A stretch of DNA of 64,000 nucleotides, taken from positions 310,001 through 374,000 of the forward strand of contig OZ007506.1 in assembly GCA_963931865.1 (NCBI GenBank). Direction: 5' to 3'. Origin of the DNA: Axinella damicornis. Lineage: Eukaryota; Porifera; Demospongiae; Axinellida; Axinellidae. Positions 40,782 through 55,200 of the stretch are shown here, in pieces. The translations under genes were made by a program, and so were the position numbers. How positions within the stretch are numbered: the stretch's first letter is position 1; each line of letters starts with the position of its first letter. The notes below the pieces were generated by a model that was not told the DNA's origin, did no database searches, and saw nothing but the letters and a program-made list of their open reading frames with translations.

Positions 40782-41297
40782 ATGCTCGGCACACAGCAGC
40801 TCGGCGGTGGGCTCCAATTGGGAGGGGGTTTGACGGGGCTCGGTGGTCAGCAGGCCTCACAGGCAGGGGGGCTCAAACTGGGCACTGGTCTCGGACTGAG
40901 TCAGCCAACCGTAGGTGTGTGATCGATCATTTGTGCTGTAATCTCTGTTCCTGACCCCTGCACCCAACGGAGACCTTCGGTTGGAGGAGAGGCTGGGACT
41001 GAGCAGTAGTGTTTATACCACTAGGCTACTGTTCTGCCTGAGAGAGAGCGGGAAATGGTTTGTATCAGTTGATTGTGGATGATATGATGGCATGGTGCTG
41101 TAGTAAACTTGTCCAATTACTGCGCCTTTAGTTGCGAATGCACTGAAATAGGTGCTGTGATACGTATGGATTGTACTGCTACTGCTGATGCAGAACAGAA
41201 GAGGAACTGTGTCTTGGGATCAGGTTTCAGAACTTGTGCGTCTGATCACCGATAGAGAATTTTTGACAGGAAATATCTCTGTACCTCTTAGCTCCCC

Positions 41298-41328
<31 letters not shown>

Positions 41329-44300
41329 AAACACCCATACCCACACACATACCAGCCACAATAAAAGCTTGCTTTGACTAACTCTTTTTGCCATTGCCAT
41401 TTGCAGGTGGCCTTTCCCTTGGTGGTGGGTCAGGCCTTGCCCAGCCAGGCACTGCTCTGGGGCTGGGTCAGAGTGGGGCCGGACTCTCTCTAGGAGGTGG
41501 ACTTGGGCTTGGACAGCAGCAAGGGGCAGGTGGGCGTAGCCTGTGTTGTGTACATGTAGCAGGCAGCTGCCTTGTACTTGGTTTCAGTATGGAAGAATAT
41601 TATAGCATTGTGGATTGATCTTTGCCTGTGCATGCAGGTACTGGGCTGAGTCTGGGAGGACTGAACCTTGGACAGCAGCAACAGGCTGGAACTGGTATGG
41701 GACTGAGGTTAGGTGCTGGTGGACTTGGAACGGGGACACAGCCAATGAGACCAGTGGGCCTGAGTCTTGGGGGAGTAGGAGGAGGAACGCTCGGAGGACT
41801 CAACTTGGCCACCACACAGAGAGGTGTGTGTGTGTTTGTACTGATGCATGAAACGTTATGTATGAACCTATGTTAAGAAGTTAGGTGGGGTCCTGCTGAC
41901 CCTCGTTCTCCTAATACTCCCCCTTTCCTCTCCCCTTTTCCCTCTCTCCTCCTCTCTCCACTCTTGGTTCTTCTCTCTCCCCTCCTCCCTCCCCTCCTCC
42001 CTCCCCTCCGCCATCCCCTCCTCCCTCCCCTCCTGCTCACTCTTTCTCTCCTGAAGCAGGCACTTCCACCGGGATGGGTACTGGCATCTTTAGCCTTCCC
42101 TCTCAACAGCAGCAATATCAGCAACAGCTTGCTGTCCATCAAGCCATCAGGGCCCAGCTCATGTTGAATGCCGTGAAGTCTCCTGGGGTGTTCCCTGATG
42201 AGCGAGACATGGCTGTGATGAAGTTCAACCTGCTGCAGGCCTACTGTGGCACAGGGAAAGGGCTGGCCAGCTACCAGGGTCAGACACAGCCTGTGGACTT
42301 CACTCCCGACAACCCCTTCTGCCGGTTTAAGGTGGGACATGTCCGTCCTGTAAGCTTTGGTTGACACTGGCAGTCCATGTGCAGTAACCTGGTAGCAAAT
42401 GTATGGGTGTCAGTGGAGGTGATTTGTGTGTGTGTGTTCACCTGCTCTAGAGCCAGTGTATGGCCGGCAATGAGGGTGATGTGTACTCAGCTGCTCCTTC
42501 CCTCTCCCCTCCCTCTCTTGCCTCTCTCTACTTTCTCCTCTCCCTTCTCTTTTCTTGATCCCTCTCTCTTCTCCCTTTCTCCCCCCTGACTCTCATTCCC
42601 CCTCTTCCCCTCTCCTCACTCTCCCCCCAACCTCCCCCTCACTCTCCCCCCTCCCCTTCTCCTCCCTCTCTCGTTCCCCTTTCCATTCCTGTCTCTCACT
42701 CTCCCCCCTGTGTCCCGCTTCATCTACCTCCCTCAATTTTCATCCCCCCCCCCCCCCCCCCCCCCCCCCCCCACCACACCCACACCCACACAGACCGTAT
42801 GCTACAGCCGCCTACCAACTGCTCGCAATGAGGACGGCCTAGTAGTGCTGCAGTTTAACAAGTCGGACGCTGTACTTCTCTCTCAGCAAGACTCCATCGT
42901 CAAGTCTTTGCAGGACATTGTAGGCAACCCCAGCGTCCACGTGATGGTGGATAGCATACGACCCCTGCCGGATAGCTGGTGAGGAGGGGAGGAAGGAAAG
43001 GAGGGAGGGATAGGAGAGAGGGACAGATGGACTTTGGGAGGGAGGGAGGCAGGGACAGATGGCAGGAGGGAGGGAGGGCAATGATGGAGAGAGGGAGGAG
43101 GGAGGGAGGAGGGAGGGAGGGCAATGATGGAGAGAGGGAGGGAGGAGGGAGGAGGGAGGGAGGAGGGATAGAAGGAGGTGGAAGGAAGGGGGGGGTGGAG
43201 GAAGAGGAGGAGGCAGGAAGCTAGGGGTGGAGTAAGTCGGCTAGTGGGTACTGTATGCAGTGGATTACCTGCACTTTGACCCCAGAACACTGCTAAGAGT
43301 GATTAATTAGCATGTTAGAGTAATTTGCTATGAAAATAACAAAGTGTTCTGGCCACTTAGGACACTTATGCTGTGCTAATTGGGTCTTGTTTGATCCTTG
43401 GAGTAGTTTGGACAGTCCTAAGGAGGTTGTTGGGTGTCTGGCCTAACTGCATTAGTGTGCTGTCTGTAGGAAGTGTGGGCCAGTCAGCCTGGGCTGTGGT
43501 TTGTGGTAGAATGCCCAGGCAGTACTGACTGAGGATGCGGGCTATCCAATCTGCTCGCTACTTCCTCTGCTGCTCACTAGCTCCGCCTAGTTTTCTCAGC
43601 GTTTGACATCTGATACCACAGTGAGCAAGTAGCTTGTAGTATCAGACTCGGTCTCTGCTATCCACTCTACTCCGCCATCTTTTCTGTGAACGTGAGAGCT
43701 ACACATGTGCATTAGTATGAGTGAGCTTGTGCTTTCTGATCGAGTGGCCTATTTTTCCTGAATTTAGGCCAGCGGATCAGCCCCAGGCCGATCAGCCCCA
43801 GGCCTAGTGCCAGCGGATCAGCCCCAGGCCGATCAGCCCCAGGCCTAGTGCCAGCGGATCAGCCCCAGGTCGATCAGCCCCAGGCCTAGTGCCAGTGGAT
43901 CAGCCCCAGGTCGATCAGCCCCAGGCCTAGTGCCAGCGGATCAACCCCAGGCCTAGTGCCAGCGGATCAACCCCAGGCCTAGTGCCAGCGGATCAGCCCC
44001 AGGTCGATCAGCCCCAGGCCTAGTGCCAGCGGATCAACCCCAGGCCTAGTGCCAGCGGATCAGCCCCAGGCCTAGTTCCAGCGGATCAGCCCCAGGCCTA
44101 GTTCCAGCGGGTCAGTCCCAGGCCGATCAGCCCCAGGCCTAGTGCCAGCGGATCAGCCCCAGGCCTAGTACCAGCCACTGTGTTGTGATAGAAGTTGGAT
44201 CTGAGATATGGAGGAGTACCGCATGGTCATGTGGACCCAGAAAGTCAAAACTTTAGCCGGCAGTTTTAAAATTGTATTCAATGTATGATGCAGGCCGTAT

Positions 44301-47300
44301 AAGGTTGTATGAGGGTGTGTGATGTGAGGGTATGGCGTAATAGTCAAGATGTGGCTCCACGGAAGATATGGTGATTGTTGTGGAGTAGTGGGGGCTCCAA
44401 CCCTTAAATACCACTTGTGTGAAGTCGATACCTGCAGAGAACAGACTAAACAAAGGTAGGGGCCTGGGTGTACGAGACCTGGGTGTACGAGACCTGGGCG
44501 TATGAGGCCTGGGCGTACGAGGCCTGGGCGTACGAGGCCTGGGTGTACGAGGCCAGGGCGTACGAGGCCTGGGTGTACGAGGCCTGGGTGTACGAGGCCT
44601 TGCTGTACGAGGCCTGGGTGTACGAGGCCTGGGCATATGAGGCCTGGGCGTACAAGGCCTTGCTGTACGAGGCCTTGCTGTACGAGGCCTGGGTGTACGA
44701 GGCCTGGGTGTACGAGGCCTGGGCGTACGAGGCCTGGGCGTACGAGGCCTGGGCGTACGAGGCCTGGGCGTACGAGGCCTGGGCATATGAGGCCTGGGCG
44801 TACGACGCCTGGGGATATGAGGCCTGGGCGTATGAGGCCTGGGCATATGAGGCCTGGGCATACGACGCCTGGGGATATGAGGCCTTGCTGTATGAGGCCT
44901 GGGTGGGATATGAGGCCTTGCTGTATGAGGCCTGGGCGTATGAGGCCTGGGTGTACGAGGCCTGGGCGTACGAGGCCTGGGTGTACGAGGCCTGGGCGTA
45001 CGAGGCCTTGCTGTACGAGGCCTGGGTGTACGAGGCCTGGGTGTACGAGGCCTGGGCGTACGAGGCCTGGGCGTACGAGACCTGGGCGTACGAGGCCTGG
45101 GCATATGAGGCCTGGGCGTACGACGCCTGGGGATATGAGGCCTGGGCGTATGAGGCCTGGGCATATGAGGCCTGGGCATACGACGCCTGGGGATATGAGG
45201 CCTTGCTGTATGAGGCCTGGGTGGGATATGAGGCCTTGCTGTATGAGGCCTGGGCGTATGAGGCCTGGGTGTACGAGGCCTGGGCGTACGAGGCCTGGGT
45301 GTACGAGGCCTGGGCGTACGAGGCCTTGCTGTACGAGGCCTGGGTGTACGAGGCCTGGGTGTACGAGGCCTGGCTGTACGAGGCCTGATTGTCCCAGTCC
45401 TGCTGAAGATCTGTCTCCTAGAGCATGGCTGCGCAAGATCGTTGATGACACACTCAGTGCCTGCACTGAATGTCTGGACAGTGGTCTGCAGCTGGATGGG
45501 CCTGTGGGTAATCTGCTGTAGTGTGGGATGGCTGGGAGAGTAGAAAGGTGAAATTCTTTCGTCCAGTATCTTGTAGAATGCACCTGCCCCACTATCAAGG
45601 CACTACTTCATTACTCAACATAACTCAAATTCCAAAGAGGTATGTCATGCTTATTACTGAACGTTTTGACAACCTTTTGTCAAAGTCAACATTGCTCCAA
45701 TACCACACTTGCTATTGAATTCCATATTAGGATTTACTAGCTCGCAAGTGTTTCACGTGTACTTGGTAGGTTGGTAGTCATATCCTGTTGGTATGGCCGC
45801 TGTTTTCAACCCCTGGACTGTTTGTGCCCTGTAGGGTGGGGGCCGTGTGGTTTGGGCAGCACAATGGCCACTGCTGGGGCACTTCCAAGTGATCTCAGAA
45901 AGACAGTTCTTTGAAGTTTTTGAGGCCTTGTTTTGTTTTGGTTCGCCCACTCCAGCTCTGAGATGACCATCTACATTCTTGAGAGGTCTGTGTTGGGGGG
46001 AACTCGTCCTCTGCTGGCGGCCGATGTGTTCATGTTCCTGCAGAATGGGAGCCGCAAGGTACACTCATCCTCTTTGTCTAGAGGGTAGGTCCCTGTAATC
46101 ATTACTGTCCATGGAAACCGCGAAGTAGGATGCTGCCTGATAAACCTCTTCTCACTATTTACTAGGAATACGTATCCGCATAATTGCCTCGCGCGCACGC
46201 CGCGGCCGCATGAGCAGCCTGGCCACGTGCTTACGAGTAGTATGATAGCTAAGTGTGAATTTGCGAGTGTGTAGCTGAGATAAACATGTCGATTACACTC
46301 ACTGTTCGACTCCACATGTAGCTGCTCTAGCTCTGCAAGCCCTGAAGGCCCCGTTCGCTTGTACCCTAGCCTCTGGCTACGCGAGATTATTGTGGAGTTG
46401 CGGTATAAACAGATGTCGACTGTTTGACTTCATGTGTAGCTGTTCCAGCTCTGCAAGCCCTGGAGCACCGCACGCTCGTCCACTGATCTGTTTCTCAAGG
46501 TTGTAGTTCTCGCACCGTCGAGCCCTCGCAGCAAGTCAATTGGCCGGCAGGAAACCCCCAACATTCCTATCAACATTCCTGAGCGTGACATCTTCCGGTA
46601 CGTACGTACCACGTACGTACGTACATACCTATATAGTGAGCAATAGATCCCCCATTCAGAGCCTCGCGCTAATGCGCTCGGCAATCATAACAACTTTGGA
46701 CCTAAATAGTTTCTGAAGCTCCTGCATGGTCATTCTGACCAGAAGCACATTAGATGAACGTTTGTCATTTTGTGTGTTGGTTGTGGTGTTAACTTCTGAT
46801 TGTTAATCTACCTTATCCCTGAGTATACCATCCAGTTTCCACGGCAACATGATCATGTGACCTTGGTTAACTCTTTACTGACCACAAAGAATTGCTAAAA
46901 GAAGCATGTTGTATCATGTGTGTTGTATAATTTTACCACCCTCATGTAAAATTCATAGAGCTTGAGGAAACCCTGTCAGCAGACGCTGTCATTGGTAGGC
47001 AAAGAGACACCCATGGCAACCTGCTACCATCACCCCATAGCAACCATACCTGCTACCATCACTTTCACATTCATGATGTCATCTGTCGGCCTCTCTTTCT
47101 GAGTTTGTAGTGCTTGCTGGTTCGAAAGCCCGCAGTAGTGGGAGTTGAAACCCCTCTAGGCTCTGTTGCACATGCCCTGTATGGCTGCCATACCACCAGT
47201 GGTGAGAAAACCACATTCATTGCCATACGAATGGGCACCACATTCTTCCTCTGCTGTTGCCAGGACAACAGTGGACACGGCTGATAATCAAGAGCATTCA

Positions 47301-49216
47301 TGCTGTGTTTGGCGCTGTCAGCCACTCTTACTCCACCCACTTACTCCACCCCCCACACCCTCACCCACACCCTCACCCACCCACACCCACACACCCTCAC
47401 CCACCCACACCCACACACCCTCAACTTCATCCGATCCCCCCTAAGGCGCAGCTTGAAAAGCTGGGAATGACTGGACTCTACCCAAAGACTGGCATCACTG
47501 AGGAGAACCTAAAGCTCTACCTGCAGACACCTCCAGCAGGTGAGCTAACTTGTATACCTCTGTATTCTTACTCAGTAAATCATGGCCAATTGAGTATTTC
47601 TGGTAAGGTCTGTGCTTTTTATACTTGCGGAGTGAAATCAGTAAATTTGGGTTCTGCATCTGAGCCAGTAGTATTCACTCTAACTGCATTCTTGCTTGCA
47701 TGTGTATTCTGTGTTGTCAAACCCTGCGTCATGGCATTCTTTAGCCTCGTACCCAGGCCCCGCCCCACGGGCAGGGCGGGGCCCTCGTACCCAGGCCCTG
47801 CCCCACGGGCAGGCCGGGACCCTCGTACCCAGGCCCCGCCCCACGGGCAGGCCGGGGCCTGGGTACGAGGCTAGGCTTTCTTGTGTCATGTGATTCTTGC
47901 GTCATGTGACGCCAGCTCCATTACTGTAACCACCCCCAATAAAATCCTATTTTTACTTGAAAGTCCAGGAATTATGTCATTCTTATATCATGCGATCTGC
48001 CATATTTTAATCATGTGGCTCAGCGGTGTAAGGTTTGCCTGTGCCAGTGCGGCCTCCATTACTGCAGTTCCACTCTCCAATTTCCTGTGACTACATCCAC
48101 ACTGGCTGTCCCCAAACCTCTCAAATTGGAAGTCATCACAGGCTAATGAGCAGCTGTTGTGTCCACTGCACAAAGGGTTTGGGGGACAACATTGGATCAG
48201 TGTGTCAACATCTGTGCAATGTGTCCGTCCCTGCATTAGCATCCTGCCATGGTTTCCAGGTGTTAGGGACGGTGGCTGCCGCTGTGGCTCCTACTTGAAC
48301 GGGTTTTATTTTCCAGCACCTGTACGGCCTGCCAGAAGTCGGAGCATCCACTTCCCGCATAGATCGGATTCTGGTCATACATGGGCAGCCGGTAATCTAG
48401 AGGTGGTCTTTGTTGGAACCAATTACCGTTAATCTTTTTCTGGCTCTCAATGGACGCTAACAAGATCAGCAGTCATATTTCTGCCCAAGTCTGCTCTTCC
48501 CGTGGCAGAGGAAGTGAGGGTGTACAGCCTTGCGGGAAATGATAACCAGATATTGTCTCCCTCAGCACACTACAAAGGAGATCCTATTCTATTGCCACCC
48601 ACGCAACTGGCAGAATGAATAATGTTTTTAAGCTAAAGAACTGAAGAATTTATATTTTAACGAATCATCCAGGCTGTCTGGCTATGCACTTCCTATTCTT
48701 GTCAGGTTGCTAGGTCTATTGCGGTGAAGGGGTTTCACAGGTGGGTGAACACTGTCTGTCACGCCAGTGATCCTCTTAGCTGTGGATGAAAATTCAAATC
48801 CTGGGGAGGTCTGTGATTGAGCAAGAAACGGGAGGAGGGAGAGAGATTTGGAAACAAAGGGGAAGACCCGGAGTAGGGAAGACCAGGAGGGACCTGGAGG
48901 GACCTGGAAGCGAAAGGTCTAGCATGGGTGATTCGCTGTGGCTCTTAAAATTGTGTAGTAATTTGAGACAAGAACTTTCTCGGAAACAGGTGGTTGCCTG
49001 GTGCCTCTCATACCTTCAGTGTCTTGCTCCATTGGTGCTGCCAGTGGGCCATCCCATGGCGGGAGCTGGGCTATGCAATCTCACCCGAGAGCGCGACATT
49101 CCATTGTGACACCTGCTATGCCAGGTATGGTCACTGTGTGTGTGGCACAGCAGAAGTAGACAGCTGCCTTGTATACTCACCCACACACACACTCACACAC
49201 ACACACACACATCACA

Positions 49217-49259
<43 letters not shown>

Positions 49260-52200
49260 CACACAAACACACACACACACACATACCCTTCCGTTTTCTT
49301 TCCACACACCACACCGTTATTCCCCCCTACACACTCTGTGAATTATAGACAGTTGCCATTCCATTGTAGCAGTGATAAGTAGTTGTGTAGGACATAATCG
49401 TGCAACAGCCAGTCCACAGTTTTTGTCCGTGGGATCACCAGTTTCCGAGACCTTCCCCCTGGCTGTGAGGTCAGATGGTATGCGTCTAGGAGAAGCACAA
49501 GGCAGGGAGGTGGCTTGCTTAATTGGCAGACTTTTCGAACAGATGTCTACTTCGTCACGCAATGTGTAATGTAGATTAAAATTCCTAACATGTTCATGAC
49601 CGTATTACGACTGCCATGCCACTGATTGTTGAGGTTGGGGTACTAACCCACAGCCCCCACCTAGTACCACCCGTACCAACAGCACACGCTCCCCCAACAT
49701 TAATTTTATAGTGTCAGATTTGTGTGCTGGCTATCCAATTATGTAATTAGATCATCAGTAATGAATAAAGTGTGGCTGTTATTGGTATATACATAGTCAG
49801 GCATTAGTAACAAATCCAAACTTCTATTGAGCTCCGTTGCCATGGCAACTCTTAAACAGTAGTGCAAATCCTATTGCAGTGACATGAGGATCATTTTAGG
49901 TGCCAACGTTTCATCGGCACGGTCTGGTTCCAGGCCCACTGGCCCGGGGGGAGACTGATCATGATGCTGCTGGAAGAATGTGCCTCTGCTGAGAATGGAA
50001 CAGGATAACTGACTTGCCATGTGACTACCTGCCAAATGCCAATATTGCATTTTGCATGCACCGGACAGAGTCTAAACCTCAGATGTGGACGAGTTGGACG
50101 TTTACTGCACGAGTTACGTCTTCATGGAGTTTTGTCACACTCTGTACAAAGCTGATCTTTTATCACCTGTGGCTGTGACAGCTTCACAACTGCAGCAGCG
50201 TTGACCGCAGACGGGGAGGGGGGGGGCATTGGTGCCCGGCTATGACTTCCCACCCATGTAGTGGGCTGTGGCGTCAACAACGTAACTGAAGTCAGTCTCT
50301 GGTGCGTGGTATTGGAACCAGACCCTTCAAGTTGGCATGCATTGTGCCACTGCAAGGCAGTGATCTCTGTGCAGTGGTATCACTGACAATCATGACATCA
50401 TCATGACATGGTGAGGGCTGTTAGGAGTTGGACACTCCAGTTCTCCTTGCTCCAGGCCTCTCGTATTACTGCACAATACTGTATGTGCTGCCTCAGCTCT
50501 ATGAATGAGTACGGCGCTCATCATCCTGATTGGCAGGCAACCAGCAGTAAACACGGCTGTAGTTTACTTTCAATTGGAGTAGTGAGTAGTGAAACTCACG
50601 GACTGGCGTGCATGAATGGTTCCTGTGGGTAGGATGTTCCCTAGTAGACTCCATACACAGTATATGGTCTGCTTGTTTGTACCCAGAACTCCTTTGAGAT
50701 CGAGTTTCTTGTGGTGTGTAAGAGTGGAGATGGTGAGATTGGGCCAAGTTACTTCCTCTGCTGAATCATTGCACTGTGATGTCATTATTCATGATGTCAT
50801 CATTGACACTGTGATGTCATAGTTGCACTGTGTCAGCTGGCAATGTTCAGTTATGGCCAACTATTAATTTACCCAACCTTTGACCTGATGGTTACCATGG
50901 CAACAGGCGTGACTTATGTGTCAACTATTAGCTGTCAGAGAACGTTGTTGATATTCATAGGACTTTAGTTTGTCTTGTCTCTGGAAATAATTCCACTTAG
51001 AGACAATGAATTCCTGCCCATTCACAGCCGTTTGTTTGGTCTGTCCCCTGCCTCCACCAATCAGATCACAGCGTTTTATTTACTATTTTGTGGGTAGTAT
51101 AATGATTGGCTCTGTGTATTCATGGTTTGAAACAGTAAATTTGAGTGGTGTAACAAGACACGACCTGCCAGTAGTGGAGGAGAAATGGAAAAGAAATTGG
51201 TTAATGAGGGGTCGCTGATGCCATGGTTAGTAGGTGTACAGGGTCTGTGGAGCTATGGCAGTGAGACTGAAACCGTTCCTCCGTCAGTAGCTGTGGGAGA
51301 AAATTCACGTGTCGTTTTTGTGTTCGTGCATGCAGTGGCCATGTGAAGGCAATTACACAGTTATGTGTACCCCCTCCCTCCCCCTCCTCCCCTCCCACAG
51401 ATGCATGCGTACAACTGCTATGAATAGTAGGTCTCCACCGTCACCACTGTCCTTCACTTGTCCGATATGCATGCATGCGACCGATGGTGACCAATTGTAG
51501 CTAATGGTTGTATCTTGGGTTCAACACAGAATTTGATTACTTAATAATAATTTTTTGATAGCTACCTCCAGCACCCAGCATGTTAATGCATTTGGTTGCA
51601 GTTGCATGTGATTGGTTGCTGATCTTACCAGTCACGTACTGGTGTCAGTAATGGCATTCACACAGTATGTAACGCTGTCCTAAAGTTCTCCCACCAGTGT
51701 CTGGAGTCCAGCCCACATACCCAGTGCTGTGGGCGGGCGACATTTCTCACAGTGGGAGGGTCGTCACAGGCAATCTTTCAGCTCCCTAGAGATATGCTTA
51801 GTTAGGTGGTGTGTGATGTAAACAATACCCTAGACAGTCTGAGATGAGCAGTGCACAGTGAGTGACCAGGAACGTGCTACCTGACTGCAGTCTGCCCATT
51901 CTAAACATAGAACGTACCACTGTTTTTGTCCTGCGTACTACAGACTGTGGATGCTTGTAGTACCGATACCTGTAGTTCTGGGTTCGAAATTGGGACAGTC
52001 GTTCACAAGCTTCTGCTTATTGTAAAGACCTGTAACTCAGAAAATGTATTCGCAATGCGCAGATTGGAGGCTGAACACGTTGAATGCAGCACTGATATCA
52101 GTGTAGCCCCAGGAGGCTATGACCTTGAGGGGCATCCAAGCGCATTATTCCATGATTTAAAGTTGTGCATAGAAGGATAAACAAGAAGATATTCCACGTT

Positions 52201-55200
52201 GCATTGTTGTAGAGACTCAAATTCCTGCCCATGTTTGGCGTTTGGCGCTTGGCTTGGGACAGTTTGTTTGCCGATAGGCTATCATCCTCGTAATACCTTC
52301 TTGGGCCTTGTGGCACCTTGTGGATGTGGTGGCCCTAACTGGGAGGTCTTTGAGAGGCTCCTTTGAGAGTGACCACAGCTATCCCAGGAGCTTCACTCCC
52401 TGGCAGCCGTGCCCCCCCCAGGAATGCATTGTTTGCCACCGCAGATGAATTAATGGTGTGATTAGGAAGGAAGCTACTGTGGAGATTAGTAGAGTTGGCG
52501 TGATAACATTGTCTGTCCCTGGTCATCACGAGCTAGGTTAACCCCCTCCCCTACCCACCACAAACAAAGTGAATGGTCCCTTCTCCCCACTGCAGTCGAA
52601 ACATGACTGCCTCTGCCTCTCTTTCCAATTCGAATTTCTGATTGCCATTGAAAGGGAAGAGATTGGTGACCAAGTTTCGCTTGCAGTGGAGCAGAGGTCG
52701 TTGAATGCTCTCTCTCTCTGCTGCTAGCTGGAAGCTAATTCCCTCGCCATGCTCTCTCTGCAGTGGAGCAGAGGTCGTTGAATGCTCTCTCTCTCTGCTG
52801 CTAGCTGGAAGATAATTCCCTCGCCATGCTACAAGCGTTCAATTCAAATGTCTTCACTAGGCCTAGTCTTCACATCCTGTCTAGGGACCAATTGCAGCCT
52901 CTGATTGGTCTAATTTTAGCCAATGGTCTTTGTTGCCCAGGTTCAAACAAGAATTGCACATTGTCAAAACATACTTAGTGAGCTACTTGAATTCCTAATG
53001 AGTCGTTACTGGTTTGTTGTGAAACGGTATATCCCACGGTCACTTATGGTAGGACAAATAAGGAATTGGGGGACAAAATCGAATTAACGTACCTGGGTCC
53101 CTGTCGCCCAAATTTGAAACATGATATCTGGAATGAGAAACATCTTCAGATGCTATCCTTTTTCTGCCATGTGCATCACTGCCTGCACTTAGGTGAAACC
53201 CGACACGCATTCCGGTTGTCTTTGCCGTGTCAGACAATGCTCCATGTAGCTCCAGAGCAGGTAAAGCGTTCCCAGAAGGTAAGAAGCTTTCTCAGACCGG
53301 AGCCCCTAGAACAACATTGTGGTGATGCCTTTTAGGGTGTAGTTGAGGGGTAAATTACTGAGCAGTGAGGACCATTCAGGTGCCCAGAGGAGCAGTTGTG
53401 CTGGGTGTCAAGTATCGCACTAGCACTTAAACAATTTGTACCTTACTCTAGAATGTGTGTATGCGTAGGCTAGTAGCGGTTGCTAGCGGCAAATTCCCAA
53501 CTGCAGGTGGTCCTTGAGAGTTTGGGGGAGGAGGAGTGGGAGGAGTGGGAGGAGGGAGGGAGAGGAGGGAGAGGGAAGAGATTGGGGGAGGGGAATACCC
53601 TTTCTACAGTACTGATATCAGGAAGGTATTTGAGTAGCTGTTTGAGGCAATGAGGAATGTTGTCCACCCTGGGTGGGCCCGGTGGCGGCCATACCTTGGG
53701 AACCAATGGAAATAAACAAACATAGTGAGCCAGTGCACTCATCCGTGCTAATACCTCTGCTGACCACAGGGACAGCACAGAGGGAAAAACACGTTCTAGT
53801 GATCCTCAGTTTCACCAGGAAGCGTGTGCGTGCAGGTCTATTCATAACAGGGATGTTATGACTCGCTCCGTGATGGCCTACACGTGCTTGCCTGCACTGA
53901 CCACTAGAGACCAGTTCCACTAATTTACTGCATGTTCAAAACACTGCATCCCTTAGTGTTTGTCGACTGTCATGTCCATGGTGGTGACTTGCTGATAGTA
54001 GTCTGCAGTGGTGTTGGTATGTAAATGAGAGGTCAAAGGTTATACTTAATTGATATTGTGAATGTGGGCATGGCTAGGAGGTGCTATCGTGCATGCCGTG
54101 TAGGGCAGACTGAGCTTTTGAACATAATACTTGCAGAGAGCTACGTTTGCCTTACACGCTACCTGTACACTTTTGCACACCATCTGTATACCTTTGCACA
54201 CCATCTGTATACCTTCTATACACCTTTGCACACTTTTGGATACCATCTGTATACTGCCATCTGTACACGTACACGCAGGAGTGCTCAATGTTTCATGCAC
54301 TCTCGGGGGAATCCTGACGAATGGGTCTGACACTGCCTGCCTTCAAAGCCCATTATTTCTATAGTATCCTGGAGAATACTACAGTTTCCTAGGTAACGTG
54401 CAATACTGACCGTGGTGTACGTGCATACCTCCTGCAGGCCTGGGAGGCTCTAACAATTGTTGTGGTTTTGCAGTAAACTTTAATACCTGCACCAGCTGAT
54501 CCACTCATTAGATTAGGCAGATTATTTAGCTAGTACTTATCCACTTACCCACTTAGCCTCCAAGGTTGAAACACTGATTAACTAATTACCTCACAGTAAA
54601 GATAATGGTGTGTGTGGTGTGGTTGCCAGGAGACCAGCAGCGGGCTTCCCCCGACTGCCCTATGGCTTGACTCTTGCGGTCAAGTTTCTGCAGTAGACAT
54701 CCAGTCTCCGAGCACTCTAGGTCTTCTCAATGCTCCTTAGCCTAGCTTGTGGACACACACTCAACATGTCAACACGGTGTAACATGGTGTAACACGGTGT
54801 AGCATGTCAAGAGTGCATGATGACATCATCGTCATTGCGGAGGCCGGCCGAGGTGGAATGATGATGATGTTATCATGCACTCTTGAGCACCTATAACACA
54901 GTGTTACACAGCCAGTCTTCTCTACACTGTGTAATGCAGTGTAGCGCACATTTTAGTGCACCCACAGTTGTCTTCTTTGTGTTATGTTTCTGAAGACTTC
55001 AGGAATCAGTAGAACGGTTTGGTTTGCTTCTGTTTGGGTCGGTTGTGCATGAACTGTTGAACCTGGCAGGAGGAATGTTTTGCACTGCTGTGACCTGGGT
55101 GCTAAGGAATGGCAGCTGTTGTACTTCATGCCAGTTGGGAGGGGGAGGCATGGGCTTGGTCTGTGTGACTTCACATAGCTGTGTGTTGCCAAGGAGACGG

